A stretch of DNA of 64,000 nt from Paratractidigestivibacter sp963605405 (lineage in GTDB: Bacteria > Actinomycetota > Coriobacteriia > Coriobacteriales > Atopobiaceae), in NCBI GenBank assembly GCA_963605405.1, contig CAVCUP010000012.1, positions 1 to 64,000 of the forward strand. Direction: 5' to 3'. How positions within the stretch are numbered: the stretch's first letter is position 1; each line of letters begins with the position of its first letter. This document shows, piece after piece, positions 41,412 through 50,203 of this stretch. Below the pieces are notes generated by a model that saw nothing but the letters and a program-made list of their open reading frames with translations, was not told where the DNA came from and made no database searches. The translations under genes and the position numbers were made by a program.

Positions 41412-42041
41412 CTATCGCCTCTTGCCGGAGAAGTCGTCGGGGCCCGTCGTCGAGGCGGGTTCGTAGATGTCCACCAGCGAGAACTCGTTCGTCTCGTCGT
41501 CGAACTCGTAGGTGTAGAGGCAGCAGTTGGCGAGGTGGCGCGGGGCCTCGACGCGGGCGTTAGCTGCCCAGTGGTTGCGAAAGATGCGCCCTGCGGTCCC
41601 GTGGGAGACGACGAGCGCGTCGTTGACGCCCGGCCGCTCCATCACGCGCAGGGCCGCCGCGCAGACGCGCTTCTCGACGTCGGCCTCGTCCTCTCCGCCA
41701 TAGGGAACGAACTGGTCGGTGAAGGGGCTTGTCGGCTCGCCGGGGCCGTGGGGCTCGCCGTCGTAGCTGCCGAAGGAGATCTCGAGCAGGTCCTCGTCGG
41801 TCTCGTAGTCTCCGCGCGCGTGGACATCGGGCAGCGCGTACTCCAGCGTCTGGAGCACGCGGCCGGATGGCGAGCAGACGACGGCGTCGAAGGAGAGGCC
41901 GGACTCGCGGATATGCGCCCCGGTCTCCGCGGCCTGCGCTCGGCCGAGCTCGGTAAGCGGCGAGTCCGCGCGGCCCTGCCAGCAGTCGCGGACGTTCAGC
42001 TCGGTCACGCCGTGTCGCATGAATCTCAGGTACTTGGTCAT
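41412..42041 (-). CDS. Histidine phosphatase (phosphoglycerate mutase-like) family protein
   Basis: A 209-residue enzyme with the phosphohistidine motif RHG at residues 9-11 (FMRHGVTELN), an Arg-rich CSPSGRVLQT near 58 and the second histidine in VVSHGTAGR near 150. These place it in branch 1 of the histidine phosphatase superfamily, which covers cofactor-dependent mutases and various small-molecule phosphatases such as alpha-ribazole or sugar phosphatases. Absence of mutase-specific inserts favours a phosphatase. A TATACT -10 on the minus strand lies at 42086-42091. Confidence 0.85.
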   Translation of the reverse strand: MTKYLRFMRHGVTELNVRDCWQGRADSPLTELGRAQAAETGAHIRESGLSFDAVVCSPSGRVLQTLEYALPDVHARGDYETDEDLLEISFGSYDGEPHGPGEPTSPFTDQFVPYGGEDEADVEKRVCAAALRVMERPGVNDALVVSHGTAGRIFRNHWAANARVEAPRHLANCCLYTYEFDDETNEFSLVDIYEPASTTGPDDFSGKRR

Positions 42042-42199
42042 AAAGGGAACCCTTCGTCGAGTTTGGGCGTGTTGAGGCGCGGCCTAGTATAGACTTGCCT
42101 GCGCGCAGCGATCCCGGGTCCTTTGCGGGTGTCCCGGGCACAGGACCGCGCCCCTCGCGACCGTCCTGCGCGCATCTTTGTATATAAGGAAGGGGAACC

Positions 42200-43036
42200 G
42201 TGATAAACGCGTTGAATAAAGACCAGGTAAAGCTGGTGGTAACGGACGAGGACGGGACCTTTTTGGACCTCGGCGGCGAGGACTTCTCCCGCGAGCGCTT
42301 CGCCGCGGTCTTCGATCGCATGCGCGCGTGCGGCACGCGCTTCGCCGTGGCCACGAGCAACCAGAGCTTCCAGGTGAAGGAGATCTTCGGCGAGCTGGCC
42401 CAGCACATCTCGGTGATCGCCTCCAACGGCGCCTATGTCGAGCCGGAGGGGAGCAAAGCCCAGGTCAGAACCGCATCTGAGGCTGCGGTCAGAAGCGTCC
42501 TCGCTGCACACGGGTCCCATCCGGAGATCCCGCTCTGCGCCGTGTGCGCGGACGGCGCCTTCGTCGAGCGCGGCTGCGACCCAGGCTTCTCCGAGGAGAT
42601 GGCGATGTACTCGCACAACCTGCACGAGGTCGCCTCTCTCGCTGACGCCGCCGCGACCATGGATGTCCTCATGTATTGGTCGAGGGTCGACGCACGCGAC
42701 CTCAAGCCCGCAGTCGAGCTGCTCGCCGGCGCGGTGGAGGGGATGGACGTCGTGGACTCCGGTTATGGCGACGGGTACGGTTACCTGGACGTTATTCAGC
42801 CGGGCGTGAACAAGGCCACCGGCATCCAGACGCTTCTCGACGTCTTCGGCATCGACGCGTCCGGGGTCATGGCCTTCGGCGACGCCGGCAACGACGCCCA
42901 GATGATTCGGCTCGCGGGCATGGGCGTGGCCATGGGCAACGCCAGCGACGAGCTCAAGGAAATCGCGGACATCGTGTGCGAGCCCTGTCGCGAGCAGGGC
43001 GTCCTTAAGGTCCTCGAGTCCGTTTTCGGGCGGTAG
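42200..43036 (+). CDS. Cof-type HAD hydrolase
   Basis: A 278-residue HAD superfamily IIB phosphatase acting probably on sugar phosphates or phosphorylated cofactors. Motif I is TDEDGTFLD (nucleophile Asp within DEDGT), motif II is VATSNQS, and motif IV is FGDAGNDAQM; a C2-type cap spans about residues 85-190. The GTG start follows AAGGAAGGGG. The next gene begins two bases after its stop, so the two are cotranscribed. Confidence 0.88.
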   Translation: MINALNKDQVKLVVTDEDGTFLDLGGEDFSRERFAAVFDRMRACGTRFAVATSNQSFQVKEIFGELAQHISVIASNGAYVEPEGSKAQVRTASEAAVRSVLAAHGSHPEIPLCAVCADGAFVERGCDPGFSEEMAMYSHNLHEVASLADAAATMDVLMYWSRVDARDLKPAVELLAGAVEGMDVVDSGYGDGYGYLDVIQPGVNKATGIQTLLDVFGIDASGVMAFGDAGNDAQMIRLAGMGVAMGNASDELKEIADIVCEPCREQGVLKVLESVFGR

Positions 43037-43038
43037 CG

Positions 43039-44106
43039 GTGGAGGCCAACGTCCAGAGAAGCGCCCATGACCTCATCCAGGGCGCGCTCGAGTTCCGCCC
43101 CGTGGGCCAGGGTTGGTTCAGGCCCTCGCGCTTCACGTCCGCGCAGGTCGCCGCCCTGGGATCTATCGCCGCTTGGCACCCGCGCCTCTACCGGGAGATG
43201 GCCGGCTGCACGGCGGGCATCCGCCTCGAGCTCGAGACGGACTCGGCGCACCTCGCCATCGAGGCCTCGATGGACCCCTTCCCCTCGGGCTCGGCGGCCA
43301 TGCTCGCCGATGCGCTCGATCAGGACCCGTCCCTGAGCGCCCCCTATGACGGCTTCTCCCTGGTGGCGGGCGATCGGCGGCTCGGGGTGCGCGTCCCCGG
43401 CGACGACGGTCTCGTCCGCTTCGCCGTCGGAGCCGTCCCCGGCAAGAGGCGCCGGCTGCGGGTCTGGCTGCCGTGCCTCACCGGTTGCCGGCTGCGGGCC
43501 GTCGTCGGCGACGGGACCTATCTCGAGCCCGTCGCGCCCGCGCGCCCGCTCCTTATCCTCGGGGACTCCATCTCGCAGGGCTTCACGGCCACGGACCCGG
43601 CGCTCACTTGGCCGGCGCTTCTCGCCAGCGGATGGGGGCTTGGCCTCGTCAACCAGGGCGTGGGCGGCCAGGTCTTCCAGCCCGGCAGCGTGGCCGACGC
43701 CGCCCGCGCCCTTCCGGACCCGGCCCTCATCGTGGTCGAGTTCGGCGCCAACTACCGCTTCGAGCCCTGCCGCAGCGGCCCGGCGAGGCGCGACGCCCGC
43801 GCCTACCTGAGCGAGGTCTCTCGCTGCTGGCCGCGCGTGCCCACCGTGGTCCTCACGCCGCTCTACCACACCGAGCAACGTTACCCGACGCATCCCTCCA
43901 GCTGCTTCGCGGACATTCCCGGAATCGTCCGCGAAGCCGCCTCCGCGCACCCGCAGATGCGCGTCGTGGACGGTTCTGGAATCCTTCCCACGGACCCTGA
44001 GCTGCTCATCGACGGATCGGATCATCCGGGCCCCGAGGGGCAGGTCGCCCTCTACGAAAACCTGAGGAGGGCCGTTTCGTTACTCGGAGGTAACAGGGCA
44101 GCATAA
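43039..44106 (+). CDS. SGNH/GDSL-type esterase
   Basis: A 355-residue hydrolase starting at GTG. The N-terminal ~165 residues look like a beta-sandwich found in carbohydrate-active SGNH esterases; the C-terminal domain has ILGDSISQG with the nucleophile Ser near residue 177, Gly and Asn blocks (NQGVGG; EFGAN) and DGSDHPG with the catalytic Asp-His. There is no signal peptide. Such proteins often deacetylate sugars. It is the second gene of the pair with the HAD hydrolase. Confidence 0.8.
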   Translation: MEANVQRSAHDLIQGALEFRPVGQGWFRPSRFTSAQVAALGSIAAWHPRLYREMAGCTAGIRLELETDSAHLAIEASMDPFPSGSAAMLADALDQDPSLSAPYDGFSLVAGDRRLGVRVPGDDGLVRFAVGAVPGKRRRLRVWLPCLTGCRLRAVVGDGTYLEPVAPARPLLILGDSISQGFTATDPALTWPALLASGWGLGLVNQGVGGQVFQPGSVADAARALPDPALIVVEFGANYRFEPCRSGPARRDARAYLSEVSRCWPRVPTVVLTPLYHTEQRYPTHPSSCFADIPGIVREAASAHPQMRVVDGSGILPTDPELLIDGSDHPGPEGQVALYENLRRAVSLLGGNRAA

Positions 44107-44185
44107 CGGCCGATTTCGTATGTAAACACGTAATTTTTCTCCACGGCGCGACCATAAATCGAGGCTGAGCAGCAAGCCGAGGGAC

Positions 44186-44213
44186 TTGCTTGGGCATAAA
44201 AAACGGCTACAAT
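44186..44213 (+). promoter_or_regulatory. Promoter of the 44287 gene
   Basis: TTGCTT (44186-44191) and TACAAT (44208-44213) are 16 bp apart, resembling a sigma-70 promoter. The leader would be about 65 nt long and ends with the ribosome site GGAGGAAAG. Confidence 0.6.
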
Positions 44214-44286
44214 GCCCGACGTTCGCGTTGAGCGGTCATTTTCGACCGTTCACCGAATAGCTGGCCCCACGTCTCTTGGAGGAAAG

Positions 44287-45426
44287 ATGGCCAACAACTT
44301 CTCTGCGCTGGAGCGCGAATTCGACGAGGCCGTGCGCGGCCTCGCGCCCGAGGACGAGAGCCTTTCGAAGGCCGACAAGTACCTCGCCACCACCCACGCC
44401 GCCCACCGCCACGGCTCGATGCCCTGGTCCGCGACGCCCCGCATCATCTCCGACGGCCAGGCCCAGATCCTCGCCTCCGCCGCCGAGACCCTCGGCTCCG
44501 TGATGAACAAGGTCTCCGGGCTCTATCTCAAGGACGCTGGCTTCCGCGCCCGCTTCGGCTTCTCGCCCGAGGTCGAGAAGCTCACCCTCGTGCCCACCGG
44601 TTACGACACGCTCGTGCCGCTCGCCCGCGTGGACGTCGACTTCTGCGGCCGCACCGGCGCGCTGCAGGTCCGCGGCATCTCTGTGGACGGCTTCACGGGC
44701 ATGACCTCCACCGTCGAGGTCACCCGCGCCACGATGATGACCGACGCCTACCGCGCCTTCGCCGAGAAGCACCCCGGCATCGATGCCCCCGACTCGGTCG
44801 ACGCCCTCGTCGAGACCCTTCGCGCGACGTACCGCACCTGGGCAAACGCCAACACCGGCACCCACCATGCCGAGAACCCCGCCCTTGGCATCGTCGGTTA
44901 TCCCGAGGAGGCCGACCTCGACGAGGTGGCCGACATCTGCGAGCGCCTGGCCGAGGTCGGCACCTTCGCGCGCTTCGTCGACATCTGCAACCTGCGCGTG
45001 GAGACTGCCGCCGGCGAGCCGAGACTCGTCGACGACGACGGCCCCATCGCCTGTGTGTATCGCCTGGCCACCACCGAGGAGATCGCCACGCGCCCCTGTC
45101 CCGGTACCGCAGCGCTCGAGGAGGCCGCCCGCCGCGGGCTCGCCTGCGTGATCGGCGGCTTCTCCACCTGGGCCTGCGCGAGCGACGAGCTCTTCGGCGC
45201 CCTGCGTGCTCCCGAGGCCATGAGCATCCTCTCCGACGACGAGATGGCGTTCGTGGAGGAGCACGTCCCGGCCCCGGGCTCCGAGTCCTCCGTGGCCGGC
45301 GAGCGTCTCGGCCTCTTCGTTTTCGGCGGCAAGTTCGCCGGGGTCTTCCCCGCCAGCGCCGAGAAGGACATAATGGGCGAGAGCCGCGACCACGTGTACC
45401 GCGGCTGCCTCGTCGTCCACGAGTAG
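44287..45426 (+). CDS. Conserved protein of unknown function, possibly pre-ATP-grasp-like
   Basis: A 379-residue cytoplasmic protein with no motif I can assign firmly. The block LARVDVDFCGRTGALQVRGISVDGF (residues about 118-142) is reminiscent of glutathionylspermidine synthase/pre-ATP-grasp proteins (RxDxxxxxxGxLKVLEINxD), and LVDDDGPIACVYRL near 250 could fit the same fold, but canonical ATP-binding lysines are not evident. GGAGGAAAG immediately before ATG 44287 makes the start clear. It has its own promoter and is followed by dgt. Confidence 0.5.
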   Translation: MANNFSALEREFDEAVRGLAPEDESLSKADKYLATTHAAHRHGSMPWSATPRIISDGQAQILASAAETLGSVMNKVSGLYLKDAGFRARFGFSPEVEKLTLVPTGYDTLVPLARVDVDFCGRTGALQVRGISVDGFTGMTSTVEVTRATMMTDAYRAFAEKHPGIDAPDSVDALVETLRATYRTWANANTGTHHAENPALGIVGYPEEADLDEVADICERLAEVGTFARFVDICNLRVETAAGEPRLVDDDGPIACVYRLATTEEIATRPCPGTAALEEAARRGLACVIGGFSTWACASDELFGALRAPEAMSILSDDEMAFVEEHVPAPGSESSVAGERLGLFVFGGKFAGVFPASAEKDIMGESRDHVYRGCLVVHE

Positions 45427-45460
45427 AGCGGGCGCGGGCCGCGCGAGAGGTCGAACGCCC

Positions 45461-46708
45461 ATGCAGGCTGCCGTGAACAAACTCGCCCCCGGTCTCACCG
45501 GGGAGCTCTCCGCTGAGGCCTCCGAGGCCGTCGCCGGGCTTCTCGCCCGGGGCGGCCTCTCTCCCTATGCGTGCAGGAACGCCTCCGCCATCCGCCGAAG
45601 CCCCGCCGAGCGCGACCGCGACACGCAGGTCCGCCCGGCCTTCGTGCGCGACGCAGAGAAGATCGTCCATCTCCCCGCGTACAACCGGATGTCCGGAAAG
45701 ACCCAGGTCTTCAGCTTCCGCGCCAACGACGACCTCAGCCGCCGCGGGCTGCACGTGCAGCTCGTCGCCCGCGTCGCTCGCGACATCGGGCGCGCCCTCG
45801 GCCTCAACCTCGACCTTATCGAGGCGATCGCCCTCGGTCACGACCTCGGCCACACGCCCTTCGGCCATGCCGGCGAGCGGTTCCTGAACGACGCCTACCA
45901 CGCGCGCACCGGCCGCTGGTTCTTCCACAACGTCCAGTCCGTCCGCGTGATCGACGTGCTCGGGGGGCGCAACGTCAGCCTGCAGACCCTGGACGGTTGC
46001 CTCACCCACAACGGCGAGTTCGAGCAGCAGGTCTTCGAGACGAGCGGCCTGGCCGAGTTCGACACCTTCGACCGCGTGGTCGCCTCCTGCCGGGAGACGG
46101 GGGAGGGGGCCATCGGGCGCCTGCGGCCCATGACGCTCGAGGGCTGCGTCGTGCGCATCTCCGACATCATCGCCTACGTGGGCAAGGATCGCCAGGACGC
46201 GGTGCGCGCGGGGATCCTCGGCGAGGACGCCTTCGACGACGGCCTCGGCGGCGGCTACAACGCCTGGGCTCTCTCCGCTTTCGTGGCCGACGTCGTTGAG
46301 AACAGCGTCGGACTCGGCCGCATCGCGATGAGCGAGGAGGGCTTCTGCGAGCTTCGCCGCGCCAAGCGCGAGAACTACGAGAAGATATACGGCGCCGGGG
46401 AGGTGAGCACGGGGCTTGGGCAGGAGATGGCCCAGCTCTTCGACGCGCTCTATGCCCATGAGCTCGATGCCCTGCGCGAGGGCGACGAGTCGGCGGCGAT
46501 CTTTCGCCAGCATATCCGTGGCTGCGAGCGGCGCCTTTCTCATTACGGCCGCGCCTACGACTGGGAGGACGACCCGGACCAGACGGTCGTGGACTTCATC
46601 TCGTCGATGACCGACGACTACTTTATGGCGACATGCGAGGCCGTGTTCCCCGAGTCGGCGCGCCTCTTTCCGCTTCGAGGGTACTTCGGGGACGGCGTGC
46701 GTCCCTAG
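45461..46708 (+). CDS. dgt: Deoxyguanosinetriphosphate triphosphohydrolase-like protein
   Basis: A 415-residue HD-domain enzyme that hydrolyses dGTP or other dNTPs to nucleoside and triphosphate, controlling dNTP pools. The signatures are YNRMSGKTQVF near residue 75, HDLGHTPFGHAGE near 127 (HD motif), HNGEFEQQV near 185 and SDIIAYVGKD near 230 supplying the last Asp. The domain order and length fit the dGTPase type 2 family. GAGAGG stands about 10 bp upstream of ATG. It lies 34 bp after the preceding gene, so may share its transcript. Confidence 0.9.
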   Translation: MQAAVNKLAPGLTGELSAEASEAVAGLLARGGLSPYACRNASAIRRSPAERDRDTQVRPAFVRDAEKIVHLPAYNRMSGKTQVFSFRANDDLSRRGLHVQLVARVARDIGRALGLNLDLIEAIALGHDLGHTPFGHAGERFLNDAYHARTGRWFFHNVQSVRVIDVLGGRNVSLQTLDGCLTHNGEFEQQVFETSGLAEFDTFDRVVASCRETGEGAIGRLRPMTLEGCVVRISDIIAYVGKDRQDAVRAGILGEDAFDDGLGGGYNAWALSAFVADVVENSVGLGRIAMSEEGFCELRRAKRENYEKIYGAGEVSTGLGQEMAQLFDALYAHELDALREGDESAAIFRQHIRGCERRLSHYGRAYDWEDDPDQTVVDFISSMTDDYFMATCEAVFPESARLFPLRGYFGDGVRP

Positions 46709-46789
46709 GCCCCGGGACGGGTGCCTGCGGTGCTAGGGCCGTATCGGGCTATCGGGCGGCTTTCGAGGGCCCGATGCGACTGGATGTAG

Positions 46790-46802
46790 TACAATCGTTC
46801 CC
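46790..46802 (+). promoter_or_regulatory. -10 element placing rarA on a leaderless transcript
   Basis: TACAAT at 46790-46795 ends only 7 bp before the rarA ATG at 46803, so transcription would begin at or next to the start codon. No ribosome site lies between them. Confidence 0.5.
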
Positions 46803-48140
46803 ATGGACACCCTCTTCACACGCATAGAGACCGCGCGGCGCAACGACAACGCGCCGCTCGCCGCGCGCATGCGCCCGCGGACCCTCGACGGCTACTTCGG
46901 ACAGGAGCAGGCCGTGGGCCCTGGGTCGTGGCTGCGCCGCGCCATTGAGCACGACACGCTCAGCTCCGTGATCCTCTACGGTCCCGCCGGCACGGGCAAG
47001 ACGACCCTCGCGCGCATCATCGCGCGCACCACTCACGCCGAGTTCGTCGAGGTCAGCGCCATCACAGGCACGGTCAAGGACCTGCGGCGAGAAATCGACG
47101 CCGCCGAGAGCCGCCTGCTCACGCAGGGCCGCCGCACGATCCTCTTCGTGGACGAGATCCACCGCTTCAACCGCAGCCAGCAGGACGCGCTGCTCCATGC
47201 GGTTGAGGACCGCACCGTCGTGCTCATCGGCGCCACGACCGAGAATCCCTACTTCGAGGTTAACTCGGCGCTCATCAGCCGCAGCCGCGTCGTGGAGCTC
47301 CAGCCGCTCGACGATGAGTCGCTGCGCAGGATGATCCGCCATGCCGTGGAGGCGCCCGAGGGTTTGGCCGGCGCCTTCGAGCTCACGCCCGATGCCGAGG
47401 CCCAGATAATCAAACTCGCGGGGGGCGACGGCCGCTCGGCTCTCACCTCGCTCGAGCTCGCGAGCCAGATGGCCGACCCCGACCCGGATTCGGATGGCCC
47501 CACGACGATTACCGCCGAGCATGTGCTCGAGGCCAACCCCCGCCGCGGCCTTTCTTACGACAAGTCCGGCGACATGCACTACGACATCATCAGCGCCTTC
47601 ATCAAGTCCATGCGCGGCAGCGACCCGGACGCCGTCCTCTACTGGCTCGCGCGCATGCTCGACGCCGGCGAGGACCCTAAGTTCATCGCGCGGCGCATCA
47701 TGATCGCCGCCTCCGAGGACATCGGCAACGCCGATCCCCAGGCGTTTCTCGTCGCCGAGGCCGCCTTCCGCGCGACCGAGGTCATCGGCATGCCTGAGTG
47801 CCGCATCAACCTCGCGCAGGCTGCGCTGTACAACGCGCTCGCGCCAAAGAGCAACGCCGCCGAGGCGGGCATCGACGCCGCCATGGACGAGGTCAGAAAC
47901 GGCCCGCGCCGCGAGGTCCCCAATTACCTGCGCGACCGTCACCGCCCGGGCTCCGAGGAGTACGGCGCCTACCTGTACCCGCACAACTATCCTGGCGGCT
48001 GGGTTGAGCAGCGCTACCTTCCCGAAGGCCTCGAGCGCGGCGCCTTCTTTACGTCGAGCCCGCGCGGCTGGGAGGCGTGGCGCCAGGAGGCCATCGGGCG
48101 CGATGTGGCCGACGCGCGCGATGCCGAGAGGCAAGAATAG
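46803..48140 (+). CDS. rarA: Replication-associated recombination protein A
   Basis: A 445-residue AAA+ ATPase of the RarA/MgsA/WRNIP1 family acting at stalled replication forks. Walker A is GPAGTGKTTLA near residue 62, Walker B/sensor region FVDEIHRFNRSQQDAL near 117, sensor 1 LIGATTENPYFEVN follows, and the C-terminal tetramerisation domain contains HYDIISAFIKSMRGSD. All catalytic elements are intact. No Shine-Dalgarno sequence precedes ATG, and a -10 box lies directly upstream, so the message is probably leaderless. Confidence 0.95.
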   Translation: MDTLFTRIETARRNDNAPLAARMRPRTLDGYFGQEQAVGPGSWLRRAIEHDTLSSVILYGPAGTGKTTLARIIARTTHAEFVEVSAITGTVKDLRREIDAAESRLLTQGRRTILFVDEIHRFNRSQQDALLHAVEDRTVVLIGATTENPYFEVNSALISRSRVVELQPLDDESLRRMIRHAVEAPEGLAGAFELTPDAEAQIIKLAGGDGRSALTSLELASQMADPDPDSDGPTTITAEHVLEANPRRGLSYDKSGDMHYDIISAFIKSMRGSDPDAVLYWLARMLDAGEDPKFIARRIMIAASEDIGNADPQAFLVAEAAFRATEVIGMPECRINLAQAALYNALAPKSNAAEAGIDAAMDEVRNGPRREVPNYLRDRHRPGSEEYGAYLYPHNYPGGWVEQRYLPEGLERGAFFTSSPRGWEAWRQEAIGRDVADARDAERQE

Positions 48141-48220
48141 CCGGCTCGTTTAGAAATTTGATTCGGGTCTCTGAGGGTGCTAGCGTGGTGGGGTAAACAA
48201 CCCCCTACATATGGAGTCCC

Positions 48221-49153
48221 ATGGATCTCTCGCTTGCCACGACCATGCCCGTCATGGTCACCCAGACCGTCGCCATGTTCCTGATGATGGCCGTCGGCTT
48301 CATCGTCTACCGCGTCGGGCTCGTCGACGAGCCGGGGTCGCGCTCGCTCACCAACTTCGCGGTCTACGTCTCGATGCCCGCCGTCATCCTGCGCACGCTC
48401 GCCGGCACCTTCGACGTGCGCAAGCTCCAGGTCGCGGGGGTTTCGGCCGCCATCACGCTGGTTCTTCTTGCCGTGTGCATGGCCTGCGTGCGCGTGGCCT
48501 ACGGCGCGCGCGGCGACGGCATCGCCAAAGCGGGCGTCGTCGTCTCCAACATGGGGTTCATCGGCGTCCCGCTCATCCAGGCGGTCGTGGGCGCCGACTA
48601 CGTCTTCTACGTCTCGGTGAGCATGGCCGTCCAGACCGTCGTGATCTGGACCTACTCGGCCTATACCATCACGCGCGACGCCTCGGTCCTCGACGCCAAG
48701 AGGATCGCGACGAACCCCGCGATCATAGCCATCGTGCTGGGCTTCATTCTGTACCTGTTCTCTATCGATCTTGCGGGCGTCCCCGGTGTGCTCGTCGACG
48801 GCATGGCCGATATGAACACGGGCCTCGCCATGGTCGTTCTGGGCATCTACCTCGCACAGGCCGACCTCGGGGGCATCGTGCGCGACCTCTCCATCTACAA
48901 GGCGTGCCTGCTGCGCCTGGTCGTGACGCCCGCTCTCTCCATCCTCGTGCTCGCCTTCGCGCCTGTTGAGCCGGCGGTCAAGACGACCCTGCTCATCGGA
49001 TTCATCTGCCCGTGCGGGACCACCGCGGCCACACTCTGCCAGATCTTCGGCAAGGGCGACTACCGTTACGCGGCGGGGATGGTCGCCATGTCGACGCTGC
49101 TCTCGGTGGCGGCGATGCCGCTCATGCTCATGGCGGGGCTTCTGGTCTTCTAG
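48221..49153 (+). CDS. AEC family transporter (auxin efflux carrier-like)
   Basis: A 310-residue membrane protein with about ten helices and the two-times-five-helix layout of the AEC/BART superfamily. The segment VVVSNMGFIGVPLIQAV near residue 107 and GFICPCGTTAATLCQIF near 265 correspond to the broken-helix crossover motifs. Bacterial members export or import small carboxylates such as malate. GGAG lies 6 bp before ATG 48221. Substrate is unknown. Confidence 0.85.
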   Translation: MDLSLATTMPVMVTQTVAMFLMMAVGFIVYRVGLVDEPGSRSLTNFAVYVSMPAVILRTLAGTFDVRKLQVAGVSAAITLVLLAVCMACVRVAYGARGDGIAKAGVVVSNMGFIGVPLIQAVVGADYVFYVSVSMAVQTVVIWTYSAYTITRDASVLDAKRIATNPAIIAIVLGFILYLFSIDLAGVPGVLVDGMADMNTGLAMVVLGIYLAQADLGGIVRDLSIYKACLLRLVVTPALSILVLAFAPVEPAVKTTLLIGFICPCGTTAATLCQIFGKGDYRYAAGMVAMSTLLSVAAMPLMLMAGLLVF

Positions 49154-49250
49154 CGGGGTCGCGGGGTTGGCGTTTGGGTAGAATGAGAAGGTCTGCGGCT
49201 CGATTCAGCCGCGATCCAACCCGGTTATCCCGTGACCTCGGAGGCACACC

Positions 49251-49787
49251 ATGGATTTCATGACCATTGCCCTTATCGTCCTTATCGCCGTCGCCGTCTG
49301 GGCCGTCGCCGAGCTCGCGCTCACCCTGCGCTCCGCCCGCAAGAACGTCGAGGAGGTCGCCGCATCCGCCAACGAGGTCATCGCCCAGACCCAGCCCATC
49401 GTGGCAAAGATCGACGGCATGGTCGACGAGCTCGAGCCCGCCGTCAAGCAGGCGGCCCCCATCGCCGTCAAGGCCAACGAGGCCATGGACTCCGCCAATG
49501 CGTCTCTCTCCAGCGTGAACGCCATCCTCACGGACGTCTCCACCGTCTCCGGCACCGCCGCCGGCGTGAGCGAGACGGTCAACGGGGCCGTCCAGGGCGC
49601 CGCGAACAGCGTCGTGAGCGCCGTGAAGAAGGTCACCGGCCGCGCGACCGAGGCCGTCCCCGCCCTTAAGGAGCCCGCGAAGAAGGCCGACGCCGAGCCC
49701 GAGGCCGCAAAGGCGCCCGAGAAGCCGACCGCCTACGTCGTCTACGGCGAGAAGCCCGCCGGCGAGTCCGCCGCCGACGCCGAGTAG
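49251..49787 (+). CDS. DUF948-like membrane-anchored helical protein
   Basis: A 178-residue protein with one N-terminal membrane helix (about residues 5-27) followed by a long amphipathic helical region (30-125) of heptad-like Ala, Val, Ser and Asn residues, then a Lys/Glu/Pro/Ala-rich tail. This layout is that of DUF948/YtxH-like general stress proteins. CGGAGG precedes ATG. The sigma factor operon follows after 14 bp, and in other bacteria such proteins belong to the SigB stress regulon. Confidence 0.65.
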   Translation: MDFMTIALIVLIAVAVWAVAELALTLRSARKNVEEVAASANEVIAQTQPIVAKIDGMVDELEPAVKQAAPIAVKANEAMDSANASLSSVNAILTDVSTVSGTAAGVSETVNGAVQGAANSVVSAVKKVTGRATEAVPALKEPAKKADAEPEAAKAPEKPTAYVVYGEKPAGESAADAE

Positions 49788-49801
49788 CGAGGGGGAGCGT
49801 A

Positions 49802-50203
49802 ATGGCCATGACCATCGTCTGCGATATCGAGCACAGCGTCGCGCTCACCGTTCCGGCCGCCCCCGACTACGCGCGCGTGGTCCGCATGGCCGCGGCCACC
49901 CTCGCGGCCTCGGCGGGTCTCGGCGTCGACGACGTCGAGGACGTCCGCATGGCGGCGGAGGAGGGCTTCGTCTACGCCTGCGCCACCGATCAGAGCGCGG
50001 TCGATATGACCTTTGCGCGCGAGGGCGACGAGCTCACCATGTACTTCTCTTTGGGCGAGGAGCCCGAGGAGGCGGAGGACGACGAGTCCCTCGACCTCGT
50101 CGCGGCGCTGCTCGAGGCCATCTGCGAGGATTTCGGGACTGACGAGGACGGCGAGACGCTCGTGCTCGTGCTCAAGTCGGGCGGTGCCCATGACGAGCAG
50201 TAA
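49802..50203 (+). CDS. RsbW-like anti-sigma factor with degenerate ATPase motifs
   Basis: A 133-residue protein with the fold length of RsbW/SpoIIAB anti-sigma kinases. The N-box region reads EDVRMAAEEGFVYA; the Asn that coordinates magnesium in EExxxNA is absent, and no DxGxG ATP-lid glycine motif is visible, replaced by an acidic loop (EEPEEAEDDES). It probably binds the sigma factor encoded directly downstream, but without kinase activity. Two ATGs (49802, 49808) are possible behind GAGGGGGAG. Its stop overlaps the sigma gene by 14 bp. Confidence 0.7.
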   Translation: MAMTIVCDIEHSVALTVPAAPDYARVVRMAAATLAASAGLGVDDVEDVRMAAEEGFVYACATDQSAVDMTFAREGDELTMYFSLGEEPEEAEDDESLDLVAALLEAICEDFGTDEDGETLVLVLKSGGAHDEQ

